Shown here one piece after another: positions 8,427 to 17,456 of a stretch of 64,000 nt of DNA. The notes beneath the pieces were generated by a model. It searched no databases and had not been told where the DNA came from. It saw only the letters and a program-made list of their open reading frames with translations. The position numbers and the translations under genes were made by a program. Source of the DNA: Marivita geojedonensis (lineage in GTDB: Bacteria; Pseudomonadota; Alphaproteobacteria; Rhodobacterales; Rhodobacteraceae); assembly GCF_002115805.1 (NCBI RefSeq), contig NZ_JFKC01000015.1, positions 24,669-88,668 of the forward strand. Direction: 5' to 3'. Within the stretch, counting starts at the first letter, position 1. Each line of letters opens with the position of its first letter.

Positions 8427-9881
8427 TCAGCCTCGATTCTTGCCCAGATGCTTCTTCAAGGCACCCGCGTTCTTTTCGCGGCGCCCTTTGTAAGGATTCT
8501 TGTCGCCCTGCCCGCGCAACGTCAGGCGAATCGGCGTCCCCGGCATGTCGAAATCCTCGCGCAGACCATTGACGAGATACCGCTTGTAGCTGTCGGGCAG
8601 CTTGTCCGGGTGGGAACACATGACGACAAAACCCGGCGGTCTGGTCTTGGCCTGCGTCATGTAGCGCAGCTTGATGCGTTTGCCCTGTGGTGCGGGCGGC
8701 GGGTGTTGCTCCAGCATCCCCGACAGCCAGCGATTGAGCTGGGCCGTCGTGACCCGGCGGTTCCAGACGTCATGCGCCTTGAGAATGGCCGCATGAAGAC
8801 GATCCAACCCGCGCCCCGTCTTGGCCGAGACCGTAACAAGCGGCGCACCACGCAATTGCGGCAACAGCCGTTCGAACGCCTCTTTCAACTCGCGCAGCTT
8901 TTCCTGCTTGTGGTCTTCTGCGTCCCATTTGTTCACAGCCACGACCACAGCACGGCCTTCGCGCTCTGCAAGATCGGCGATGCGCAGGTCCTGAGATTCG
9001 AACGGGATGGCCGCGTCCAGAAGAACGACAACCACCTCGGCAAACTTGACGGCGCGCAGCCCATCCGACACAGAAAGCTTTTCGAGTTTTTCCTGAACCT
9101 TGGCCTTTTTGCGCATGCCGGCGGTGTCGAAAATCCGCATCGGTGTACCGTCCCATTCGGTCTGTACCGAAATGGCGTCGCGGGTGATACCCGCTTCGGG
9201 GCCGGTCAGAAGCCGATCTTCCCCAAGGATGCGGTTGATCAGCGTGGACTTGCCTGCGTTGGGGCGCCCCACCACGGCAATCTGCAAAGGTTTGGCGGCC
9301 GTGATCGGACGCGGGCCTTCGTCGGACTCATCCTCTTTGACATCAACCTCGGTTTCGGGCGCGTCGGCCTCGGCCCGCTTTTCAAACGCGTCGGCCAGAG
9401 GCTGCAGCATTGCATAGAGTTCCGGCATACCCTCGCCGTGCTCAGCGGACAGGCGCAGGGGCTCTCCCAAACCGAGACCATAGGCTTCGAGCACACCGGC
9501 ATCGGCCGCCTGTCCTTCGGCCTTGTTCGCTCCGAGAATCACATGCTCTGCCCGCTTGCGCAGGATGTCGGCGAACACTTCGTCCGTCGGAGTGACACCC
9601 GTGCGGGCGTCTATGAGGAACAGGCACACATCGGCCATGTCCACGGCGCGTTCCGTCAGCTTCCGCATCCGGCCCGGCAGGCTTTCGTCAGTCGCCTCTT
9701 CCAAACCGGCGGTATCGATAACCGTAAATCGCAGGTCGCCCAGCTTGGCCGCCCCTTCACGGAGGTCGCGGGTCACACCCGGCTGGTCATCGACCAGTGC
9801 AAGCCTTTTGCCGACCAGACGGTTGAACAGGGTCGACTTGCCCACATTGGGACGTCCGACGATTGCAAGGGTGAAAGACAT
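8427..9881 (-). CDS. der: Ribosome biogenesis GTPase Der (EngA)
   Basis: A 484-residue essential GTPase that matures the 50S subunit. It has two tandem G domains, the hallmark of Der: G1 motifs GRPNVGKST at residues 9-17 and GRPNAGKST at 205-213. The first domain has DTAG (56-59) and NKAE (119-122), the second DTAG and NKWD. The C-terminal KH-like domain ends in the basic tail [18 protein letters not shown] chose the ATG at 9881, which gives the usual [16 protein letters not shown] start, and not the start seven codons upstream. It follows the bamB-like gene on the same strand, as in Escherichia coli. Confidence 0.97.
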   Translation of the reverse strand: MSFTLAIVGRPNVGKSTLFNRLVGKRLALVDDQPGVTRDLREGAAKLGDLRFTVIDTAGLEEATDESLPGRMRKLTERAVDMADVCLFLIDARTGVTPTDEVFADILRKRAEHVILGANKAEGQAADAGVLEAYGLGLGEPLRLSAEHGEGMPELYAMLQPLADAFEKRAEADAPETEVDVKEDESDEGPRPITAAKPLQIAVVGRPNAGKSTLINRILGEDRLLTGPEAGITRDAISVQTEWDGTPMRIFDTAGMRKKAKVQEKLEKLSVSDGLRAVKFAEVVVVLLDAAIPFESQDLRIADLAEREGRAVVVAVNKWDAEDHKQEKLRELKEAFERLLPQLRGAPLVTVSAKTGRGLDRLHAAILKAHDVWNRRVTTAQLNRWLSGMLEQHPPPAPQGKRIKLRYMTQAKTRPPGFVVMCSHPDKLPDSYKRYLVNGLREDFDMPGTPIRLTLRGQGDKNPYKGRREKNAGALKKHLGKNRG

Positions 9882-9960
9882 GGGCGCGCAGGGCTCCGGC
9901 ATTGGCTCGGGTTCAGTTCAAGCCGCCCGCATACCCTGTTTCCCGCGCCCGCGAAAGGGG

Positions 9961-11289
9961 TCACCGGTATGCGTGCAGCACACCGTTTTTCGAGACCACG
10001 TAAAGTGTGCCATTCGCCACCACTGGACGGGTCGTGGCTCCGCCGCGGATTTCCGTCTCTCCGATCAGGTCGCCTGACGCCGGATCGAAAGATCGGATCA
10101 GACCGTCGGAGGAGGCCACGATCAGACGACCACCCGCCATGATCGGCCCATGGTTGGTAAACGCCGAGTCGCGGCGGCGCTGCGGGCGGCGCACGGGCTC
10201 GTAGCCCGGCAGATCAACCGCCCAGATCTGAGTTCCGTCCTGCGCGTTGAGACGCACCAGTTTGTTCAGATCAGAAACGAAATACACCGAGTTTCCTGCA
10301 GGCCAGACCGGATCCAGCGCACCGTGCTGCGCTGTCCACTGGCGTTCGCCGGAATTCACGTTCAGCGCGACGACACGTCCTGAATGGTTGCCCGCGAAAA
10401 CGGTATTTCCGTCGATCACCGGATACCCGGTGATGTCATCGACGAGGGCGATGGCGAAACCCTTGCGCGCACCGACGATGTCGGCGCTCCAAAGCCGCAG
10501 ACCGCCCTGACGGAACGCACCCTGAACGGCTCCGCTTCCGAAGGAGAACACAACGTGGGTGTTGCTCACCGCCGGCGGCGCGGCGCCTGCGACGTTGCCA
10601 ACATCACCCAACCCGTCCGATTGCCAGCGCACACGGCCGTCATCCGCCTCGATGGCCCAGGCGGTGCTGTCGCCGGCGACAACATAGACAAGGCCGCCGA
10701 AAACGGTTGGCGCGCCTGTTGCGGTCGCCTGAAGCTTCTGTGTCCAGATTTCCTGACCCGAAGACGCATCGAGGGCGCTCAGCGTTCCGAAGCCCGAGGT
10801 CACGTAAACACGTCCATTGTCATAGGCCAGACCACCGGCCAGTGCCTGCGACGGGTCATCCCGAAGCGGTGCGAGGCTGTAGGACCAGAGCGCCTCACCC
10901 CCTGTCGATGTGGCCGAAACGCGTCCCGCGCTGTCGATGGTGAACACACGCCCATCGGCGACGACCGGATCGGTGATGATCCGCGCCCGGCGTTTGTCGC
11001 CCTGCCCGATCGATGTGGACCAGATCTGCGTCAGGCTGGACCCCAACGCCGCATTGGTCGTCCGGGACGACGGGCTGACATGGCTTTGCGGCCAGGATGC
11101 ATTATTGGTGGCTGCGGGCACATTGGCGGATGCCGTTATGTTGCCAAGGGTTTCGGCCCCTGCGGTGGCATTGTCCTGAAGCACCTCGCGAACGCCCAGA
11201 CGTTCCCCAGGAAGGATGATTTCACGATCCGTACATCCCGCAAGGACACCTGCTGCGATCGCGCTGGCCATCAGAAATTTTACGTGCAC
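9961..11289 (-). CDS. bamB: Outer membrane assembly lipoprotein BamB-like beta-propeller
   Basis: A 442-residue lipoprotein. GTG at 11289 gives a signal ending in AAGVLAGC, a lipobox, so the mature protein would be lipid-anchored. The body is an eight-bladed PQQ-like propeller with repeated units such as GRVFTIDSAGRVSATSTGGEALW, shortened here to VFTIDSAGRVSA, and GRVVALNVNSGERQW. It lacks the CC pair and catalytic aspartate of quinoproteins, so it is not a dehydrogenase. BamB works with BamA in outer-membrane protein insertion. The order yfgM-like, bamB, der is the one known from gammaproteobacteria. Confidence 0.88.
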   Translation of the reverse strand: MHVKFLMASAIAAGVLAGCTDREIILPGERLGVREVLQDNATAGAETLGNITASANVPAATNNASWPQSHVSPSSRTTNAALGSSLTQIWSTSIGQGDKRRARIITDPVVADGRVFTIDSAGRVSATSTGGEALWSYSLAPLRDDPSQALAGGLAYDNGRVYVTSGFGTLSALDASSGQEIWTQKLQATATGAPTVFGGLVYVVAGDSTAWAIEADDGRVRWQSDGLGDVGNVAGAAPPAVSNTHVVFSFGSGAVQGAFRQGGLRLWSADIVGARKGFAIALVDDITGYPVIDGNTVFAGNHSGRVVALNVNSGERQWTAQHGALDPVWPAGNSVYFVSDLNKLVRLNAQDGTQIWAVDLPGYEPVRRPQRRRDSAFTNHGPIMAGGRLIVASSDGLIRSFDPASGDLIGETEIRGGATTRPVVANGTLYVVSKNGVLHAYR

Positions 11290-11338
11290 TGCCCTGCCCT
11301 CGTCTTTTTCTCGCGCCTTGGCCCGCAGGCCATGGCGA

Positions 11339-11995
11339 TCAGGACGCCTCGATCTCGCCCCCCAGAGCCACAATCAACTGAGACGCGCGTCGGCGCAAGC
11401 CTGCAGTCAGTTCCGAGTCGCCAAGAATGGCGTTGAGACGCGTCAAAGCCGCATCCGTGTCGCCTGCTTCGATGTCGAGAAGCGCCAACTGTTCTTCTGC
11501 CAGAAGCCGAAGCGGCGCACCGGGGGCCGCCATCGCCTCGAACGCAACGCGGCGTTCATCGGCACTGAGCGTCGATTCCGGGCGGGTCAGCGCCTTGAAG
11601 CTCGCAATCTGGCGGTAGATCTCGGGCAGGTCTCCGTCGGTGGCTGTGGCATTGAGCCGTTCGGCGGCCGCAGCCCCGTTTCCGGCCAGCGCGTCTTCCG
11701 CAGCAATGAGCATATCCAGGACCGCTGCACCTTCCTCAGTGGGTGCCTCGATCTGATCGAGTGCCGCCACACGATCGGACGCCTCATCGCTTTCAAGTGC
11801 CGCGAGGATCGCATCGCCAAACGCCTGCGCCTTTGCCTGTTCGGCGGCGCGCGTGTACTCGCGGTACGCGGTGCCACCGACGAGAAGCAGAACCGCAAGA
11901 ACCGCGATCCAGCCGTAGCGGCGCATGAGGGCAAAAAGCCTGTCGCGGCGGACTTCTTCGGTCACTTCCTCGATAAAGCTGTCAGTTTCGCTCAC
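11339..11995 (-). CDS. YfgM-like TPR membrane protein
   Basis: A 218-residue protein with a cytoplasmic N-terminus (MSETDSFIEEVTEEVRRDRL), one membrane segment (WIAVLAVLLLVGGTAY, residues about 29-44) and a periplasmic helical domain of TPR type (TPR_21 family). In E. coli YfgM associates with the SecYEG translocon and periplasmic chaperones. The gene stands 49 bases upstream of the bamB start, and the two are probably cotranscribed. Nothing unusual is visible in it. Confidence 0.85.
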   Translation of the reverse strand: MSETDSFIEEVTEEVRRDRLFALMRRYGWIAVLAVLLLVGGTAYREYTRAAEQAKAQAFGDAILAALESDEASDRVAALDQIEAPTEEGAAVLDMLIAAEDALAGNGAAAAERLNATATDGDLPEIYRQIASFKALTRPESTLSADERRVAFEAMAAPGAPLRLLAEEQLALLDIEAGDTDAALTRLNAILGDSELTAGLRRRASQLIVALGGEIEAS

Positions 11996-12343
11996 CTGTT
12001 GGCCCCCTTTGACCTTGCGGATTGTCTTGCCCGCCCAAGAATTTCGCCCCTCATACCGCGCCCGGGGTCAGGTGCCAAGCCGCGCGTTTCACAGCCTTGA
12101 ATCCCGCATGATCCGAAGGATTTGTCAGGCTTTCGTCCATTTTCCGCACAAGGCGCAGAGAAAATTCGGATTTCCAGAAAATGAACCGTGCAGTTCATCT
12201 TGAAAAAATCCGGGGTCAACTTTAATCTAAACTGATCAGTTTACCGTATTTCGATTGTCTGCTGGCGAGATGTACTACGGCTTGGATTTTCGGAATGGCA
12301 GCAACCGATCAAATAACAGAAGTGCAGGCACAAGGTTCGTCTG
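11996..12343. promoter_or_regulatory. Divergent promoter region between yfgM-like and RND pump genes
   Basis: This 348-base gap holds no convincing ORF. Its right half is AT-rich and contains two palindromes with related half-sites: ATGAAC-CGTGCA-GTTCAT (12181-12198) and AAACTGATCAGTTT (12229-12242). Such symmetric sites with AACTG/CAGTT-like arms are typical of TetR/AcrR operators that govern RND pumps. No TetR gene is adjacent. The left half, next to the yfgM-like start, shows nothing I can interpret. Confidence 0.5.
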
Positions 12344-13648
12344 ATGCGCATAGTACCCGTGATAACCGCGATCCTGGTTGCGGCCCTGTTGTTTGGACTT
12401 GTGATCGAGCGTGACCGCCTGTTCGCGCTGATCGATGATCTGAGCCCCCGCGTAACAGCCGCCGAAGCGGTTGAGACCGCACCAGCTGAGACCGATGAAG
12501 TGTCTGAAATCGCTGAAGACTCCGTAAGTGACGGCGTCATTCGCGTTATGGCAAAACGCTCGGTTGCTCAGGAGATTGGCACGCAGGTCCGTCTGCGCGG
12601 CGAAACCGAAGCCGCCCGGCAGGTGTCCGTGGTTGCGGAAACCAGCGGCAAGATCGTTTCGCCTCCTCTGAGGAAGGGCGCCTTCGTGCAGGAGGGCGAA
12701 CAGCTCTGCTCCATCGATCCCGGCACGCGTGACGCAAGCCTCGCAGAGGCGCAGGCGCGATTGGCCGAAGCGATCGCACGCCGGCCCGAAGTCGAAGCGC
12801 GTGTTCCCGAAGCCGAGGCCCGTCTGAGCGAGGCCCAGGCCCGGCTCGAGGAAGCAAGGATCAATGCAACCGCAGCCGTCCGGCTGAGCGAGGACGGTTT
12901 TGCCAGCCAGACCCGCGTCGCCAACACAGAAGCCGCCGTTCAAAGTGCCCAGGCCGCGATTGTGAGCGCCGAAGCCGGTGTCAAAGCGGCAAAGGCCGGA
13001 CTGGACAGCCTTCAGGCCAGCATCGAAAGCGCACAGGCCGCCGTCGCGCGGGCGCAGACGGAAATCGACCGTCTTCAGATCACCGCCCCCTTCGCAGGTG
13101 TGCTTGAAACGGACACGGCAGAACTTGGCAGCCTGCTCCAGCCCGGTGCGCTGTGCGCCACGGTGATCCAGCTTGATCCGATCAAGGTGGTCGGTTTCGT
13201 GCCGGAAACCGAAATCGGCCGGGTCGAGGTGGGTGCCATGGCAGGCGCACGGTTCAACCAAGGGCCGGATGTGCAGGCACGGGTCACCTTCCTGTCGCGC
13301 TCTGCCGACCCGACCACCCGGACCTTCCGTGTCGAGCTGACGGTTCCGAACCCCGAACTGAGCATCCGCGACGGACAAACCGCCGAAATCCTGATCCAGT
13401 CGCAGGGTGTTCAGGCGCACCTTCTCGCGGGATCGTCGCTGACATTAAACGATGAAGGCGCGCTTGGGGTCCGGATTGTTGACGAAAACAGCGCAGCGAA
13501 ATTCTTGCCTGTTACCGTTCTGCGGGACACTGCGGAAGGCATTTACGTGACGGGCCTGCCAGATCAGGTCGATGTGATCACCGTTGGGCAGGAATTCGTG
13601 ACCGACGGCGTGATTGTCGCCCCCAGCTTTGAAGAGGTCATTCAATGA
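12344..13648 (+). CDS. RND efflux periplasmic adaptor (HlyD/membrane fusion protein)
   Basis: A 434-residue adaptor. Residues 1-20 form an uncleaved signal anchor. A biotinyl-lipoyl-like half (VSVVAETSGKIVSPPLRKGAFVQ, shortened to GKIVSPPLRKGAFVQEGE) leads into a long alpha-helical hairpin (residues about 130-245, alanine/glutamate-rich with heptads such as EARVPEAEARLSEAQARL), then ITAPFAGVLET and the beta-barrel. It links the inner-membrane pump to an outer-membrane channel, which is not encoded here. Its stop overlaps the pump start by ATGA. The palindromes upstream suggest repressor control. Confidence 0.93.
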   Translation: MRIVPVITAILVAALLFGLVIERDRLFALIDDLSPRVTAAEAVETAPAETDEVSEIAEDSVSDGVIRVMAKRSVAQEIGTQVRLRGETEAARQVSVVAETSGKIVSPPLRKGAFVQEGEQLCSIDPGTRDASLAEAQARLAEAIARRPEVEARVPEAEARLSEAQARLEEARINATAAVRLSEDGFASQTRVANTEAAVQSAQAAIVSAEAGVKAAKAGLDSLQASIESAQAAVARAQTEIDRLQITAPFAGVLETDTAELGSLLQPGALCATVIQLDPIKVVGFVPETEIGRVEVGAMAGARFNQGPDVQARVTFLSRSADPTTRTFRVELTVPNPELSIRDGQTAEILIQSQGVQAHLLAGSSLTLNDEGALGVRIVDENSAAKFLPVTVLRDTAEGIYVTGLPDQVDVITVGQEFVTDGVIVAPSFEEVIQ

Positions 13649-16600
13649 CCGGGATCGTCGACTGGGCCGCCGAACGCGCCCGCATGGTGCTGGCCTTCAT
13701 CGCACTGTCCCTGACCATCGGGACAGTGGCCTATGTGGGTCTGCCCAAGGAAGGTGAACCGGATATCGAAATTCCGGCCCTGTTCGTTTCGACCGTATTC
13801 CCCGGCATTTCCGCAGCTGACAGCGAAACCCTGCTTGTCAAACCGATGGAGACCGAGCTGGCTGATCTGGACGGGTTGAAGACCATGTCCGGTACTGCGG
13901 CTGAAGGATATGCCGGTGTCGCGCTTGAGTTCGAGTTCGGTTGGGACAAGACACAGGTCATGGCCGATGTCCGCGATGCCATGAACAAGGCGCAGTCCAA
14001 GTTCCCGGCAGGTGCTGAACAGTATTCGATCACCGAGATCAATTTTTCAGAGTTCCCGATCATCATTGTCAACCTGACCGGCCCGGTGCCCGAACGCACC
14101 ATGGCGCGGGTCGCGAAGGATCTACAGGATCGGCTTGAATCGCTGGATTCCGTGCTTGAGGCCGGCATCGCGGGCAACCGGGACGAAATGCTGGAAGTGG
14201 TGATCGATCCGCTGAAGCTTGAAAGCTACAACGTCACCGCCAGTGAGCTGATCAACGTTGTTCAGAACAACAACCAGCTGATCGCAGCCGGTGAAGTGCG
14301 CAGCGACCAGGGCAGTTTTGCGGTCAAGATTCCATCGAGCTTTGACGATCAGCGCGATGTCTATGACCTGCCGGTGAAGGTGAACGGCGATCGCGTGGTG
14401 ACGTTGGGCGATCTGGCGACAATCAACCTGACCTTTGAGGACCGCCAGGGAACGGCGCGGTTCAACGGCGAAAAGACGCTGGCGCTCCAGGTGGTCAAGC
14501 GCAAGGGTTTCAACCTGATCGACACCGCTGACGCCGTGAAGGCCGAGGTTGCCGCAGCCGAGGCCAACTGGCCTTCCGAGCTTCAGGCCGCCGTAACGGT
14601 CGGGACCTCCAACGACCAGTCCCGGATCGTGGACAGCATGGTCAAGCAGCTCGAAGGCTCGGTCCTGACGGCAATTGCGCTGGTGATGATCGTGGTTCTG
14701 GCTGCTCTTGGCCTTCGGGCCGCGCTGCTGGTGGGTTTCGCAATTCCAACGTCATTCCTTCTCTGTTTCGTCTTCCTGTCGGTGATGGGGGTCAGCATCT
14801 CGAACATCGTGATGTTCGGGTTGATCCTTGCCGTGGGGATGCTGGTGGACGGGGCCATCGTGGTTGTCGAATACGCGGACAAGCGCATCAAGGAAGGCAC
14901 CGGCCCGATGCACGCCTATGTCGAGGCGGCGAAGCGGATGTTCTGGCCGGTGGTCAGCTCGACCGCAACCACGCTCTGCGCCTTTCTGCCCATGCTGTTC
15001 TGGCCCGGAGTTCCGGGCGAATTCATGGGGATGCTGCCGGTCACGCTGATCTTCGTGCTGTCGGCCTCTCTGGTCGTTGCGTTGGTCTATCTTCCGGTGA
15101 TGGGCGGTGTGACAGGACGTTTCTCAAGGATGCTCGACAGGGCCTCGGCCTCACTCAAGGCGAACACATCCTGGCTGCTGCGCGCCGCAATGGTTCCCGT
15201 GGTTCTGGGTATGCTTTTTGTGGGCGCGTTGATGCTGCTGGATCCGGGCTTCCTCTTCCCGCCCATCGCTGACGGACCGGCAGCGCATCTGCCAGGAATC
15301 GTGCTGTTCCTGATCGGGTCGGTTCTGGCGTCCATCGTGCTGGATGCCGCGTCGATCACATGGAAGCGAATTCGTGTCGATGGTCGGCGTCGCCGGACAC
15401 CTTTCGGTCTGTTCATCAAGTTCATCGCAGGCAACCCGATCATGCCGATTATTGCCGGAGCGGGTGTCTTGGCGTTCGTGTTCAGCGTTTTCACGTATTT
15501 CGGCCAAAACAATAACGGCGTGGAGTTTTTCGTCGAATCCGAACCAGAACAGGCGATTGTCTATGTCCGGGCGCGCGGCAACCTGAGCCTCGAGGAAAAA
15601 GACGCACTCGTGATGCGCGCCGAGGATATCGTTCTGGCCCACCCCGGTGTGAAGAACGCGTTCTCCTTTGCCGGTGAAGGTGGGCTGAACACCGATGCCA
15701 GCGGCGCGGCTGTGCCGAAGGACACGATCGGTCAGGTTCAGCTGGAAACGATCCCGTGGGAGGACCGCGCCGATCGCCCCGAGCTGGATGGGGATATCAT
15801 CCTTGACGAGCTGACCGAACAACTTCAGACCATTCCCGGCGTAGAGATCGAAATCCTGTCTCAGAACCGGGGACCGGCCAGCGGGAAACCCGTGCATCTG
15901 CGGCTCAAGGCCGATGATTGGGACAATCTGCTTGGCGCCACCGCCATCGCGCGGGCACAGTTCGAGGCGACACCCGGCCTGACCCTGATCGAGGACACCC
16001 TGCCCCTGCCCGGGATCGACTGGCAGATCGACGTGGATGTGGAAAAGGCCGGCCGTTACGGGGCCAACGTGGCTGTCGTCGGCGCCATGGTGCAGTTGGT
16101 GACGCGGGGCATCCTGCTCGACACGATGCGCGTGGACAGCTCGGATGAAGAGATCGAAATCCGCGTCCGCCTTCCGGAAGAAGACCGTTTCCTGTCCACA
16201 CTCGACACCTTGCGGGTGCGTACCAATGACGGGCTTGTGCCGCTGTCGAACTTCATTACACGCAAACCGGTGGCCAAGCTGGCCGAGATCAATCGCGTCG
16301 ATCAGAAGAGATACTTCGATGTGAAGGCCGATGTTCTGCCGGGATTGTTCAAAGTGGTCGGGGACGGCGATAGCACCACGACCATAGCAACGCTCCGCGA
16401 ACGCGAGGACGGCCAGATCGAGGCTGCAAACGGCAAACGCTATGCGCTGTTCGGGACCGACACCACAAGTGTTGAAACTGTGACAACCGCGCTCGACGAT
16501 GGCGCGCGGATTGTGCCGGTGAATGCCAACGAACGGATTGCGGAACTGACCAAGTGGCTCGAAACCAATCCCTTGCCCGGTATCGACTGGGAGTGGACCG

Positions 16601-17403
16601 GCGACCAAGAAGAGCAGGCGGAAAGCCAGGCATTCCTTGGCAAGGCGTTCGGGGCAGCGCTTGGGCTGATGTTCATCATCCTGCTCGCGCAGTTCAACAG
16701 CTTCTATAACGCGGTTCTGGTGCTGCTGGCCGTGGTACTGTCCACCACGGGCGTCCTGATCGGGATGCTCGTCATGGATCAAACATTCTCGATCATCATG
16801 ACGGGTACGGGGATTGTGGCTCTCGCGGGGATCGTGGTGAACAACAACATTGTTCTGATCGACACCTATCAGGAATATGCGCGCTACATGCCCCGGATCG
16901 AGGCCATTGTGCGGACCGCCGAAGACCGGATCCGCCCGGTTCTCCTGACGACGATCACGACCATGGCCGGGCTTGCTCCGATGATGTTCGGCCTCAGCCT
17001 CGATTTCTTTGCAGGCGGTTACTCGATCGACAGCCCGACGGCCCTGTGGTGGAAGCAACTGGCAACTGCGGTTGTCTTCGGACTGGGCATTGCGACCGTC
17101 CTGACGCTGGTCTTCACACCGTCCATGCTGGCCGCGCGGGTCTGGTTCACGACCTACGCACTGTGGTTCTTCCGACTTCTGGCGCGGCTTGGCGGTGGAC
17201 GGACAAGCCAGGCCGGACGGGATTGGGCGCTTCAGCGCGCGGCACGCAAGGTCAAGGCTCCGACCATTCTCTGGGAAGACGATGATCGCCCCGGCACCGA
17301 ATACGAAGATGGACAGACCGGCGCGCCACGTTTGGAAGACCTGAAAAAGGTTCTGAGAAATCGCACCAATGATGGCGAGCCGCCGGTACAGGCCGCAGAG
17401 TAA
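13645..17403 (+). CDS. RND efflux transporter permease with two extra membrane segments
   Basis: A 1252-residue proton-driven efflux pump of the AcrB/MexB superfamily. TM1 (MVLAFIALSLTIGTVAYVGLP) is followed by the porter domain; the TM4 motif with proton-relay acidic residues is seen in GLILAVGMLVDGAIVVVEYAD. It is about 200 residues longer than AcrB. Part of this is an insertion at residues about 509-575 with two added hydrophobic stretches (WLLRAAMVPVVLGMLFVGAL and PGIVLFLIGSVLASIVLDAA) between the normal halves, and part is a polar C-terminal tail of about 80 residues. Substrate is unknown. Confidence 0.93.
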   Translation: MTGIVDWAAERARMVLAFIALSLTIGTVAYVGLPKEGEPDIEIPALFVSTVFPGISAADSETLLVKPMETELADLDGLKTMSGTAAEGYAGVALEFEFGWDKTQVMADVRDAMNKAQSKFPAGAEQYSITEINFSEFPIIIVNLTGPVPERTMARVAKDLQDRLESLDSVLEAGIAGNRDEMLEVVIDPLKLESYNVTASELINVVQNNNQLIAAGEVRSDQGSFAVKIPSSFDDQRDVYDLPVKVNGDRVVTLGDLATINLTFEDRQGTARFNGEKTLALQVVKRKGFNLIDTADAVKAEVAAAEANWPSELQAAVTVGTSNDQSRIVDSMVKQLEGSVLTAIALVMIVVLAALGLRAALLVGFAIPTSFLLCFVFLSVMGVSISNIVMFGLILAVGMLVDGAIVVVEYADKRIKEGTGPMHAYVEAAKRMFWPVVSSTATTLCAFLPMLFWPGVPGEFMGMLPVTLIFVLSASLVVALVYLPVMGGVTGRFSRMLDRASASLKANTSWLLRAAMVPVVLGMLFVGALMLLDPGFLFPPIADGPAAHLPGIVLFLIGSVLASIVLDAASITWKRIRVDGRRRRTPFGLFIKFIAGNPIMPIIAGAGVLAFVFSVFTYFGQNNNGVEFFVESEPEQAIVYVRARGNLSLEEKDALVMRAEDIVLAHPGVKNAFSFAGEGGLNTDASGAAVPKDTIGQVQLETIPWEDRADRPELDGDIILDELTEQLQTIPGVEIEILSQNRGPASGKPVHLRLKADDWDNLLGATAIARAQFEATPGLTLIEDTLPLPGIDWQIDVDVEKAGRYGANVAVVGAMVQLVTRGILLDTMRVDSSDEEIEIRVRLPEEDRFLSTLDTLRVRTNDGLVPLSNFITRKPVAKLAEINRVDQKRYFDVKADVLPGLFKVVGDGDSTTTIATLREREDGQIEAANGKRYALFGTDTTSVETVTTALDDGARIVPVNANERIAELTKWLETNPLPGIDWEWTGDQEEQAESQAFLGKAFGAALGLMFIILLAQFNSFYNAVLVLLAVVLSTTGVLIGMLVMDQTFSIIMTGTGIVALAGIVVNNNIVLIDTYQEYARYMPRIEAIVRTAEDRIRPVLLTTITTMAGLAPMMFGLSLDFFAGGYSIDSPTALWWKQLATAVVFGLGIATVLTLVFTPSMLAARVWFTTYALWFFRLLARLGGGRTSQAGRDWALQRAARKVKAPTILWEDDDRPGTEYEDGQTGAPRLEDLKKVLRNRTNDGEPPVQAAE

Positions 17404-17421
17404 GAGCCCTCAAGACACATG

Positions 17422-17446
17422 CGGCAGCGTAGTGATTGCGCTGCCG
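17422..17446. terminator. Hairpin between convergent RND pump and ABC exporter genes
   Basis: CGGCAGCG (17422-17429) pairs with CGCTGCCG (17439-17446) around a 9-base loop. It sits in the 53-base gap between two convergent stop codons. There is no real T run on either strand, so termination would be weak. Confidence 0.45.
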
Positions 17447-17456
17447 TAAAGCGCCG

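Noticed and set aside
8235..10142. Long plus-strand frame of 635 codons across the DUF5765, der and bamB genes
   Set aside because: It is antisense to three recognised genes with intact motifs, as expected in GC-rich DNA; its translation has no domain.
9961..11289. Second PQQ dehydrogenase
   Set aside because: The propeller repeats are PQQ-like, but the protein is a lipoprotein without the CC pair or catalytic aspartate and is placed next to der, as BamB is.
15151..17058. Minus-strand frame of 635 codons inside the RND pump gene
   Set aside because: Shadow of the pump frame; low-quality translation rich in His, Arg and Asp.
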